Assembly (NCBI GenBank): GCA_030535915.1
Contig: JAUNQZ010000007.1
Coordinates: 1-32,254, forward strand
From: a bacterium
GTDB taxonomy: Bacteria > Verrucomicrobiota > Kiritimatiellia > RFP12 > DVOR01
Direction: 5' to 3'
Length of the DNA: 32,254 nt
Shown here piece by piece: positions 1-7,275 of the stretch; position 1 is the stretch's first letter, and each line of letters begins with the position of its first letter. The translations under genes and the position numbers were made by a program. The notes beneath the pieces are model-generated. The model did no database searches and was not told the origin of the DNA. It worked only from the letters and a program-made list of their open reading frames with translations.

Positions 1-70
1 ATTGACGAGCAAAAAGGGCGACTTTGACAATCAAAATCATCAGCCTTGATTTTAGGGGCTTTTGAGAGGG
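1..70. repeat. dispersed structured repeat, copy A (partial)
   Basis: Bases 3-63 match 16035-16096 with few substitutions (shared core GACGAGCAAAAAGGGCGAC, then a CATCAGCCTTGATTT block). A short hairpin AAAATCA/TGATTTT (33-39 with 47-53) is present. In the other copy its outer A-T pair is replaced by G-C, a compensatory change. The left arm seen in the second copy would lie outside the window. Function unknown. Confidence 0.7.
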
Positions 71-183
71 TGGGGAAAATGGCGTTAAAAACGAAGCAAT
101 TTGAGACGGAAAGAAGCGGAAAAGGCTCTTCTTTTTGCGTGTGTTGGTCGGCGAAAACTTTTGATGGTTGTCGCGTAGATGGC

Positions 184-212
184 TTGCAAGAGAGGGTGTT
201 TTTTGATATACT
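184..212 (+). promoter_or_regulatory. alaS promoter, extended -10
   Basis: The -35 TTGCAA (184-189), a 17-bp spacer and TATACT (207-212) preceded by TGA give a near-consensus extended -10 sigma-70 promoter. A Shine-Dalgarno AAGGAG at 230-235 precedes the ATG at 244. Nothing gene-like lies between 70 and 184. Confidence 0.75.
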
Positions 213-243
213 ATCGCGCGTTTATTTTTAAGGAGTCTATATT

Positions 244-2067
244 ATGGCTAAGTTGACCGCAGATGCTTTGCGTGAAATGTATCTGAAATTCTTTGAATCG
301 AAAGGCCACACGATTATCTCTGGGGCTTCGGTGATTCCGGAAAATGATCCTACCGTACTTTTCACTACGGCGGGTATGCATCCGTTGGTGCCGTATTTGT
401 TGGGTGAAAAGCATCCTGCAGGTACGCGTTTGACCGACGTGCAGAAGTGTGTGCGTACCGGCGACATTGATGCGGTGGGTGATAGTGCTCACTTGACCTT
501 CTTTGAAATGCTCGGCAACTGGTCGCTCGGTGATTATTTCAAGAAGGAAGCCATCGCATGGAGCTTTGAATTCTTGACGAAGCACCTTGGCTTTGATCCC
601 TCGCAGATTTCTGTGACAGTCTTTGAAGGTGAGCCTGGCATTCCGCGTGATGACGAAGCTATTGCTTTCTGGAAGGAACAGGGCGTTGCAGAGGATCACA
701 TCTACCTCAAAGGTCGTGAAGACAACTGGTGGGGCCCTGCAGGTCAGACGGGTCCTTGTGGTCCTGACACTGAAATGTTCGTTGATACAGGTAAAGAACC
801 TTGTTGCGAACAGTGCTCGCCTGGTTGCGGCTGCGGTAAGTATATCGAAATTTGGAACGATGTCTTCATGCAGTATAACAAGACTGCAGATGGCACCTAT
901 GAACCGCTCGCACAACATAATGTTGACACAGGCATGGGTGTTGAACGCACCATTTGCATGATCAATGGTTACAAGACGGTGTATGAATCGGAACTCTTCC
1001 TTCCGTTGTTGAGCAAAATTCGTGAACTCGCAACCGTTGAGTTGCCGGAAGAAAAGCGTGAACGCGCAGAACGCATTATTGCTGACCACATGCGTACGGC
1101 AACAATTATCTTGGGAGACCCCAAGGGTGGTGTTAAGCCGGGTAATGTGGGTGCAAACTATGTGTTGCGCCGTTTGATTCGTCGTGCGGTGCGTTACGGG
1201 ATGGACCTCGGACTTCCGGCGGGCTTTACGGCAACGATGGCAGATATCGTCATTGGTACCTACAAGAACTTCTACCCCGATTTGCTTGAAAAGCGTGAAT
1301 TGATTGTGGCAGAACTTACGGCTGAAGAAAATCGTTTCGCAAAGACCTTGACCCAAGGTCGTCACGAATTCGAAAAGGTCGCAAGCGTAATGGCTCAGCA
1401 CGACCAAACGCAGATTTCGGGTAAGACGGCATTCAAGCTTTATGACACCTATGGCTTCCCCTTGGAATTGACCCAAGAATTGGCAGCAGAGCGTGGTATG
1501 ACCGTTGATATTGATGGTTTCAATAAGGCTGAAGCGAAGCATAAGGAAGCCTCGAAGCAAGGCGAAGGCGTTTTCAAGGGCGGCTTGGCTGACCATTCGG
1601 AACAAACCACGCGTTTGCATACAGCGACTCACTTGTTGCATAAGGCGTTGAAGCTTGTGCTCGGCGACCATGCCAACCAGAAAGGTTCCAATATCACGCC
1701 GGAACGTTTGCGTTTTGACTTCTCCCACGGAGAGAAGATGACGCGTGAACAGTTGGATCAAGTGGAAGACATCGTGAACGAACAAATCAATCGCGCATTG
1801 GCGATTCAGTGCGACACGATGACCATTGAGGAAGCTAAGGCCGGTGGTGCTACGGCACTCTTCACCGCAAAGTATGGTGAACAGGTTAAAGTGTATACAA
1901 TGGGTGACTTCTCCAAGGAAGTTTGCGGTGGCCCGCACGCGCAAAACACCTCTGAACTCGTGGCTTTCAAAATCTTGAAGGAAGAGAGTTCGTCTGCAGG
2001 CGTTCGCCGTATCAAGGCCATCATTGGTGAGCCCGCGCTCGAAAAGCGTAAGGCTGCAGGTAAGTAA
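244..2067 (+). CDS. alaS: alanine--tRNA ligase, compact form
   Basis: Charges tRNA-Ala, and tmRNA, with alanine in the cytoplasm. The N-terminal half is a class II catalytic core (FFESKGH, PDTEMF, GMGVERT) followed by the helical tRNA-recognition region (NYVLRRLIRRAVRYG). The editing domain carries its zinc/active-site residues H459 and H463 (HTATH) and C561 and H565 (CGGPH). At 607 residues it is far shorter than the usual ~870. The beta-barrel that normally precedes the editing domain is replaced by a short KGGLADHSEQTT linker, and the C-terminal oligomerisation/C-Ala domain is absent. A Cys-rich insert (CCEQCSPGCGCGKY) lies in the catalytic half and could bind metal. The reading frame is intact with good codon use, so this looks like a natural compact form and not a broken gene. 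AAGGAG lies 8 nt before the ATG. Confidence 0.95.
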   Translation: MAKLTADALREMYLKFFESKGHTIISGASVIPENDPTVLFTTAGMHPLVPYLLGEKHPAGTRLTDVQKCVRTGDIDAVGDSAHLTFFEMLGNWSLGDYFKKEAIAWSFEFLTKHLGFDPSQISVTVFEGEPGIPRDDEAIAFWKEQGVAEDHIYLKGREDNWWGPAGQTGPCGPDTEMFVDTGKEPCCEQCSPGCGCGKYIEIWNDVFMQYNKTADGTYEPLAQHNVDTGMGVERTICMINGYKTVYESELFLPLLSKIRELATVELPEEKRERAERIIADHMRTATIILGDPKGGVKPGNVGANYVLRRLIRRAVRYGMDLGLPAGFTATMADIVIGTYKNFYPDLLEKRELIVAELTAEENRFAKTLTQGRHEFEKVASVMAQHDQTQISGKTAFKLYDTYGFPLELTQELAAERGMTVDIDGFNKAEAKHKEASKQGEGVFKGGLADHSEQTTRLHTATHLLHKALKLVLGDHANQKGSNITPERLRFDFSHGEKMTREQLDQVEDIVNEQINRALAIQCDTMTIEEAKAGGATALFTAKYGEQVKVYTMGDFSKEVCGGPHAQNTSELVAFKILKEESSSAGVRRIKAIIGEPALEKRKAAGK

Positions 2068-2073
2068 TAAACG

Positions 2074-2105
2074 CCTCCCTGTTAAAATAATGCTTGACAG
2101 GGAGG
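2074..2105 (+). terminator. hairpin after alaS, overlapping the next promoter
   Basis: CCTCCCTGT (2074-2082) pairs perfectly with ACAGGGAGG (2097-2105) around a 14-nt loop. Only a weak T-run follows, so it may be a terminator or an attenuator. Its right arm contains most of the next gene's -35 element. Confidence 0.4.
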
Positions 2106-2123
2106 AGCTCTTTGTGATATTTT
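2094..2123 (+). promoter_or_regulatory. promoter of small basic protein
   Basis: Consensus TTGACA at 2094-2099, an 18-bp spacer, and TATTTT at 2118-2123 preceded by TGA (extended -10). Confidence 0.55.
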
Positions 2124-2171
2124 ATCACGCATTTCACATCGCTATTTATTAGAGATTCGGAGGATTTAAAC

Positions 2172-2375
2172 ATGGGAACAGGACGTACCCTCAATAAGAA
2201 GCCCGCAACTCGCCCGGTGAAGTCTGCTGGTGCTCGTCGTCGTCGTGATGCAGTGCAGCGCAAGCGCCTCGTGGCTCTTGGTATGGACGAAGCTACTGTT
2301 GCTAAGCTCAACGCTGTCCAGATCCGTGACTACCTTCGCACCCCGGTCAAGACTAAGGCCGCGTGCGCAAAGTAA
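2172..2375 (+). CDS. small basic protein, PVC signature-protein-like
   Basis: A 67-residue, strongly basic protein. Residues 1-35 are rich in Lys/Arg (KSAGARRRRDAVQRKR). They are followed by a short predicted helical part, RLVALGMDEATVAKLNAVQI, and a Lys-containing end. CGGAGG at 2158-2163 precedes the ATG, and the gene has its own promoter and terminator, so it is a monocistronic and probably well expressed gene. Size, charge and layout resemble the nucleic-acid-binding signature protein described for the PVC superphylum. That assignment is from memory of the family and is not certain. A ribosome-associated role is an alternative. No catalytic motif is visible. Confidence 0.75.
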   Translation: MGTGRTLNKKPATRPVKSAGARRRRDAVQRKRLVALGMDEATVAKLNAVQIRDYLRTPVKTKAACAK

Positions 2376-2404
2376 GGCGAAAAGGCTCTTACAGTATCGC
2401 AATG

Positions 2405-2438
2405 GCACATCCGACATGTCGGGTGTGCTTTGCTTTTT
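2405..2438 (+). terminator. rho-independent terminator
   Basis: GCACATCCGACA (from 2405) pairs with TGTCGGGTGTGC (to 2428) with one G-T wobble, followed by TTTGCTTTTT. It ends the small basic protein transcript. Confidence 0.8.
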
Positions 2439-2471
2439 AAGTCGCACCTTGTAGAAGAACGGGGAAATGAG

Positions 2472-3800
2472 ATGAAGCCTTTTTTAGAACGATTGGCGGC
2501 GCGTCGTAAGTTTGGCATTCGGCCGACATTGGATACGATGGAGGCGCTTTGTGCAGCCTTGGGTCATCCCGAGCGTGCGTTTGCAGTAATTCATATTGCA
2601 GGCACAAATGGCAAGGGAAGTGTTGCGGCGCTTTGCGAATCGGCTTTGCGAATTATGGGTTTACCTGTTGCACGCTATACTTCGCCCCACTTAGTACATG
2701 TGAATGAACGCTTCTTTGTCAATGGTGCTTCGGTGAGTGATGTGGCTTTGGATGCGGCATTGGATCGCGTTGAAGCGGTTGCTGCAGAAGCTGGCCTTGA
2801 ACCGACATTCTTTGAAGTGCTGACCGCTTGTGCGTGGTTGGTCTTCCAGGCGGCAGGAGCAAAGATTGTCGTGTGTGAAGTGGGAATGGGGGGGCGTTGG
2901 GATGCAACCAATATTATTGAGGCGCCCTTGCTCTCTATTATTACCCATGTGGATCTTGACCATTGTTCGATTCTTGGCGATACGATTGAAGCCATCGCTT
3001 CTGAAAAAGCTGGCATTATTAAACCCGGGTGTCCTGTTGTGGTTGGCGCAATGGATGCGCGTGCAAAAGCGGTGATTGCGAAGATCGCACAAGAACAGAA
3101 CGCATCGTTGTATGACGCCTCTCAAGAGATTTCAGTTGCTTCGCATCGTCGTACACTACAAGGACAAGTATTGACCTGCACATCTGTGACGAATGGGAGC
3201 TATCCTGCGGCGTTAACGCGTCTCTCAGGAACCTATCAAATGGAGAATGCCGCAACAGCGCTTTGTGCGTTAGAGCATCTCGCCGAACGCGGTCTTGAGG
3301 TTCCGCCGAAAGCATTTATTGAAGCCTTGCGAACGGTACAATGGCCAGGACGTTGTCAATTGATTGCCAATGATCCTCCAACCATTCTTGATGGTGGACA
3401 TAATCCTGACGCATTGCGAGCATTACGAGAATCTTTAAAATCCATGCATGTGCGTCATCGCGTGGCATTAGTGTGTGGGTTTTGCGCAGATAAGGCCGTG
3501 CGTCAAGCGTTGAAGGAAATCTTACCGATAACAACCGCCGTTTGGACCGTGCCAATTGCCAATGAACGCTCCCTTACTCCCGAAGCCCTTGCAGAGGATG
3601 TACGCGCGTTAGGACAGTCGCGTGTGGTCGCGATGGATTCGGTTGAAGCGGGTCTTGACGCCGCCTCAGCTTGGGCACAAGAAAACCAAGGGACCGTGGT
3701 TATTTGTGGTTCGCTTTTCCTTGTTGGAGAGGTGCTCCTTTTACGAGGAGAAGACGAGGGTGATGGGTTAGATCCAAGTGAGGGGATTCGTGCGCATTGA
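2472..3800 (+). CDS. folC: folylpolyglutamate synthase / dihydrofolate synthase
   Basis: Adds glutamate to folates (and probably to dihydropteroate), using ATP, in the cytoplasm. The Mur-ligase-like P-loop GTNGKGSV is near residue 39, followed by the family's YTSPHLVHVNERF stretch, the EVGMGGRWDATN motif, HVDLDH and SEKAGIIKPG. The C-terminal domain begins around LDGGHNPDAL. The 442 residues fit the family. The start at 2472 is chosen because GGGGA lies 7 nt upstream and because the protein then begins as family members do. An in-frame ATG 42 bases earlier has no ribosome site. The end overlaps the next gene by 23 bases, suggesting translational coupling. Confidence 0.92.
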   Translation: MKPFLERLAARRKFGIRPTLDTMEALCAALGHPERAFAVIHIAGTNGKGSVAALCESALRIMGLPVARYTSPHLVHVNERFFVNGASVSDVALDAALDRVEAVAAEAGLEPTFFEVLTACAWLVFQAAGAKIVVCEVGMGGRWDATNIIEAPLLSIITHVDLDHCSILGDTIEAIASEKAGIIKPGCPVVVGAMDARAKAVIAKIAQEQNASLYDASQEISVASHRRTLQGQVLTCTSVTNGSYPAALTRLSGTYQMENAATALCALEHLAERGLEVPPKAFIEALRTVQWPGRCQLIANDPPTILDGGHNPDALRALRESLKSMHVRHRVALVCGFCADKAVRQALKEILPITTAVWTVPIANERSLTPEALAEDVRALGQSRVVAMDSVEAGLDAASAWAQENQGTVVICGSLFLVGEVLLLRGEDEGDGLDPSEGIRAH

Positions 3801-4557
3801 TCCGCCTGTGAATGTTGATATTCGTTGGGTTTATGAAAATGAACATTTTATGGTCATTGATAAGCCTGCGGATCTCCCTGTGCATAGTAGCGGAAGTTAT
3901 CTTTGGCATACCCTCGAGACATTTTTAAAACGGCGTCGTCCAGGGAATACCATTCATCTCGTTTCGAGGTTGGATCGTGAAACGAGTGGGCTCGTCCTTG
4001 TTGCAAAAGATGCAAAGACGGCGGCTGTGCTTGGGAAGCGAAAGAAGCGTAAATTGTATCATGTGCTTGTTGAGGGAATATTCCCTGCGGGACGTTGGTG
4101 TGCAGTAGGGGAGATCCATCGAACGAATGAACCTCCGGTCTATTCAATGCGTCGACTGTATCATGCACAGTTGTTACCTGAATGCCCAAAGGTGCTTTCG
4201 CCAGATCGTGGGGCGGCAACATGGTTTGAAGCGATTGCTCCTGGACCATGGCCAAACACAACGCTTTTAAACGCCGAGTTAGTGACAGGACGGACACATC
4301 AAATTCGAGCGAGTCTTGCCACATTGGGTTATCCGGTCATTGGCGATAAAATCTATCATACCGACCCAGAACGCTTTTTGCGTTTTCGTGAAGATACCTT
4401 AACCGAGGACGATAAGCGAGCGTTGCGTTTACCCAATCAAGCTTTACGAGCGGTTGAGTTGGCTTTTGATGATTATTGCTTTAAGACGGTTCGTCCCACA
4501 TGGACTGCGGCGGATGCAACATGGGAACCGAACGCAACAACATTGATGCTTTTGTAA
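3778..4557 (+). CDS. RluA-family pseudouridine synthase
   Basis: Converts specific uridines in rRNA or tRNA to pseudouridine. The catalytic motif HLVSRLDRETSG carries the conserved Asp, and VTGRTHQIRASLATLGYPVIGDKIY is the typical C-terminal RluA/RluC block. There is no N-terminal S4 domain, so it resembles the short RluA/TruC branch. The exact target cannot be told from sequence. The start is GTG at 3778; a second in-frame GTG at 3790 sits only 4 nt after AGGGG. Either choice overlaps folC and implies one transcript. An unusually long acidic/charged stretch (residues ~195-220) precedes the C-terminus. Confidence 0.88.
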   Translation: MRGFVRIDPPVNVDIRWVYENEHFMVIDKPADLPVHSSGSYLWHTLETFLKRRRPGNTIHLVSRLDRETSGLVLVAKDAKTAAVLGKRKKRKLYHVLVEGIFPAGRWCAVGEIHRTNEPPVYSMRRLYHAQLLPECPKVLSPDRGAATWFEAIAPGPWPNTTLLNAELVTGRTHQIRASLATLGYPVIGDKIYHTDPERFLRFREDTLTEDDKRALRLPNQALRAVELAFDDYCFKTVRPTWTAADATWEPNATTLMLL

Positions 4558-4574
4558 GTTTGTTGTGATATACT
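4543..4574 (+). promoter_or_regulatory. promoter with -10 abutting the GH16 start codon
   Basis: TATACT (4569-4574) preceded by TGA is a perfect extended -10. Only six bases separate it from the ATG at 4581, so transcription would begin at or next to the A of the start codon. The -35 is weak (TTGATG at 4543-4548, with a long 20-bp spacer). No usable Shine-Dalgarno is present. Confidence 0.6.
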
Positions 4575-4580
4575 AAAGGT

Positions 4581-5600
4581 ATGTGTAAGTTATTTTTGAG
4601 ACTATTACTGCTTCTTCTTGTCCGTGTGGGGTTCGGCGCGGAACAATTGGTTTGGCGTGAAGAATTTAATGGTTCGAAACTCAACACGACCTATTGGACG
4701 CCTGAGATTAATTTTGTTCGTAATGTTGAAGCCGTTCAAATCTATACGAATCGCCCAAAGAATTTAATGCTCCGTGGCGGGCATTTAATTTTAACGGCGC
4801 ATAATGAATATTTTGAAAGTACGAATTGGAAACCCGAAAGTAAGCATTGGTGGGAAAGTCGTAAAGCGGCAAATTACACTTCAGGGTCCATTAATAGCAA
4901 GGGGAAACTTCAATTTCGCTATGGACGCGTAGAGATTCGTGCAAAGATTGAGCATGGTCGAGGGGTTTGGCCGGCATTGTGGTTGATAGGTGATAATCCT
5001 GGAGGATGGCCTTCGTGTGGTGAAATTGATATCCTTGAATTTGTTTCACAGAATCCAAAGACGGTTCATGCGACCTTGCATTATACTAAGAATGGGAAAT
5101 ATACGCATCCAACAAATCCTTATCAAGCGAAGAAAGCTATCGCTGGCGATTGGCATATTTATGGAATGAACTGGACGCCAGAAAAGCTTGAGTTGACTTT
5201 TGATGGAGACGTTATTTTTACACATCAGCTTGATCAAGCAACGCAAAACGATGGGAAGAATCCTTTTCGTGATGGCGTTTATCACTTTATTATTAATCTT
5301 GCGCTTGATGGTTGGGCAGAGGCTCCTGTTGCGGCGGATTATCCGCGCGCGTTCACAGTTGATTACGTGCGACTTTATCAAGATTGTGCTGTGGAAGGAA
5401 CAACATTGTTAATCAATGGAGAAACTCCTTCTACCAAAACGACTCAACGGGCGACAAATCAAAAAGCAAAACATAAAACAACGCCTCGTAAAAAGAAAAA
5501 AGAGAAGTCTAGAACGCAGCGATTCATAATTGATACATCTAAAATGGATAAGAAAGAAAAACACGGAACGGAACGGATCCAACCGGATTCCCGATTGTAG
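4581..5600 (+). CDS. secreted GH16 beta-glucanase (laminarinase-like)
   Basis: Hydrolyses beta-1,3(4)-glucans outside the cytoplasm. Residues 1-20 form a signal peptide (basic start, leucine run, cleavage predicted after GFGA). The GH16 jelly-roll follows, with GRVEIRAKIEHGRGVWPALWL and the catalytic signature GEIDILEF, in which E148 is the nucleophile, D150 the helper and E153 the acid/base. The late strand FTVDYVRLYQD closes the domain near residue 270. The remaining ~70 residues are an unusual tail, extremely rich in Lys, Thr and Arg (KTTPRKKKKEKSR), with no recognised domain. It might bind anionic surfaces. Upstream is a promoter predicted to give a leaderless transcript. Substrate specificity within GH16 is inferred. 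Confidence 0.88.
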   Translation: MCKLFLRLLLLLLVRVGFGAEQLVWREEFNGSKLNTTYWTPEINFVRNVEAVQIYTNRPKNLMLRGGHLILTAHNEYFESTNWKPESKHWWESRKAANYTSGSINSKGKLQFRYGRVEIRAKIEHGRGVWPALWLIGDNPGGWPSCGEIDILEFVSQNPKTVHATLHYTKNGKYTHPTNPYQAKKAIAGDWHIYGMNWTPEKLELTFDGDVIFTHQLDQATQNDGKNPFRDGVYHFIINLALDGWAEAPVAADYPRAFTVDYVRLYQDCAVEGTTLLINGETPSTKTTQRATNQKAKHKTTPRKKKKEKSRTQRFIIDTSKMDKKEKHGTERIQPDSRL

Positions 5601-5637
5601 AAGAAATGATGCATTAAAGCATACGTTTGATTTTAAT

Positions 5638-5778
5638 TTAATCCCGCAGCGCTTCTTTAATGATGATAATGGCGTTTGGGAGGTCTTCAAAATAGCCTTT
5701 GCCGCTCCTTTTGCCAGATGTTAATAGGGCTTGATTTGCATAGACATTGAGAAGTGGGTGTGTTATACTATGCTTCAC
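5638..5778 (-). pseudogene. possible remnant of a coding region
   Basis: On the minus strand a 46-codon frame (GTG start) ends with a protein-like stretch (LTSGKRSGKGYFEDLPNAII, then IIKEALRD and a stop). It has no clear ribosome site and no long upstream frame. It overlaps the MATE promoter on the other strand. It reads like the C-terminal end of a decayed gene, but the family is not recognised and chance cannot be excluded. Confidence 0.25.
5741..5769 (+). promoter_or_regulatory. promoter of MATE transporter gene
   Basis: TAGACA (5741-5746), a 17-bp spacer, and TATACT (5764-5769) with an upstream TGT (extended -10). Confidence 0.65.
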
Positions 5779-5813
5779 TTTAGAATGAACCTTTCATGAT
5801 TTGAGAGAAGGTT

Positions 5814-7196
5814 ATGTCCGTATCGAACAAGACTTTGTTAAAAGATGTTTTACATGTTATGTGGCCATTGGTTTTTGCTATGGCTGCAAATACATTGATG
5901 ATGTTTGTAGATCGTCTCTTCTTAGCTCGCTATAGTGCAATCTCTATTCAAGCTGCAGTTCCGTCGGGAATTTTAGCCTTTATCGCACTTGCATTCTTAC
6001 AAAATGTAACGGCTTATTCTGGTACATTTGTTGCTCAATATGCAGGGAGTGGAGCTCGGGCTGCGTGTGCTCGAGCAATGGGACAGGGCCTTTGGTTGGC
6101 GGTTTTGTGTTTGCCCATTTTAGCGGTTTCAATCCCTCTTGGGGATTGGGTCTTGGAACTTATTGGTCATGCTCCGAAAGTTTTGGCACAAGAAAAGAGT
6201 TATTATCTTGTCTTGACCATTGGTAATATGTCAATCCCATTTATTGCAGCGGTTTCAGGATTTTATTCGGGATTAGGACGAACACGACTTGTAATGGTTG
6301 CTAACCTTATTGGCAATGCGCTTAACATCGCACTCGACCCATGGTTCATTTGGGGTGGATGGTTCTTGCCAGAGATGGGGATTGTTGGAGCGGGGCTTGC
6401 AACGGCATTGTCACAATTTGTTGTGCTGTGTATTTTACTTTTCTTTGTGTTCCGCGAGCGTCACTTAGGGACATTGCAACGAATGAAGGTTGCGTTTGTT
6501 TTTAAACCACAACTCATTTGTCGTATTATTCGGTTTGGTATCCCAAGTGGAGCGCATGTCTTTTTAGACTGTGCGACCTTTACAGTGTTTGTCTTTTTAA
6601 CAGGTCGCATGTGTGAACTTGATTTTGCGGTAAGTAATATTGCTTTTTCCATTAATCATTTGATTTTTGGTCCGCTTTTGGGCATTGCAATGGCATCAAC
6701 GATTGTTGTTGGTCAACGCATGGGCGAGGGGGATACCTCTGCCGCGACGCGTGCGGGTTGGATTTCGCTTGGTCTTGCTGCAATTTATGTCCTACTTTGT
6801 GTGATTATTATTGGACTCTTTTGTACGCCAATTTTAGAAATCTTTTTACCTTCGGATGCGACATTCTCTCGAGATGCATATTTTGCATTAGGTAAAACAT
6901 TGGTTGCCATCTTTTTAGGGTGGGCTTTCTTTGATGCGGTGAATATGGTGATTGGCGGTGCATTAAAAGGTGCTGGCGATACACGCTATATTCTTAGGGC
7001 GATTATTGTGATTTTGTTTGGTTTTTGGATTCCTGCGCTTTTCATCGCTTACTTCTATTGGGGTATTGTTGAAATGTGGCTTTCGCTTTTAATTTATGTT
7101 GCCTTTTTAGCTAGTGCTTATGGTATTCGCTTTGTATTGGGGAAATGGAAAAATATTCGACTTATTGATTCGACTGCAACAAAAGGAAATCCTTAA
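5814..7196 (+). CDS. MATE family efflux transporter
   Basis: Inner-membrane exporter of the multidrug and toxic compound extrusion family, driven by a Na+ or H+ gradient. The 460 residues form roughly twelve hydrophobic segments in two halves. The first half opens with MWPLVFAMAANTLMMFVDRLFLARY and includes FYSGLGRTRLVMVANLIGNALNIALDPWFIWG. The matching block in the second half is GGALKGAGDTRYILRAIIV. These are typical MATE signatures. The start is the first Met after GAGAGAAGG; the ribosome site is close to the ATG. The gene has its own promoter and no terminator is obvious after it; cdsA follows with its own promoter. The substrate cannot be predicted. Confidence 0.92.
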   Translation: MSVSNKTLLKDVLHVMWPLVFAMAANTLMMFVDRLFLARYSAISIQAAVPSGILAFIALAFLQNVTAYSGTFVAQYAGSGARAACARAMGQGLWLAVLCLPILAVSIPLGDWVLELIGHAPKVLAQEKSYYLVLTIGNMSIPFIAAVSGFYSGLGRTRLVMVANLIGNALNIALDPWFIWGGWFLPEMGIVGAGLATALSQFVVLCILLFFVFRERHLGTLQRMKVAFVFKPQLICRIIRFGIPSGAHVFLDCATFTVFVFLTGRMCELDFAVSNIAFSINHLIFGPLLGIAMASTIVVGQRMGEGDTSAATRAGWISLGLAAIYVLLCVIIIGLFCTPILEIFLPSDATFSRDAYFALGKTLVAIFLGWAFFDAVNMVIGGALKGAGDTRYILRAIIVILFGFWIPALFIAYFYWGIVEMWLSLLIYVAFLASAYGIRFVLGKWKNIRLIDSTATKGNP

Positions 7197-7218
7197 CGTT
7201 GGAATTCTATAATTTCTA

Positions 7219-7247
7219 TGGTCAAGGGTACTTTTTTGTGATATACT
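7219..7247 (+). promoter_or_regulatory. promoter of cdsA-dxr
   Basis: TATACT (7242-7247) preceded by TGA is an extended -10; a weak -35 TGGTCA (7219-7224) stands 17 bp upstream. Confidence 0.6.
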
Positions 7248-7275
7248 AATAATAGACATCGAAAAAGGAGTATTT

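Noticed and set aside
46-231. Short plus-strand frame before alaS
   Set aside because: It overlaps the repeat and the alaS promoter, lacks a ribosome site and resembles no protein.
211-1944. Long open frame opposite alaS
   Set aside because: Cys/Arg/Phe-rich shadow of the real gene, with no family resemblance.
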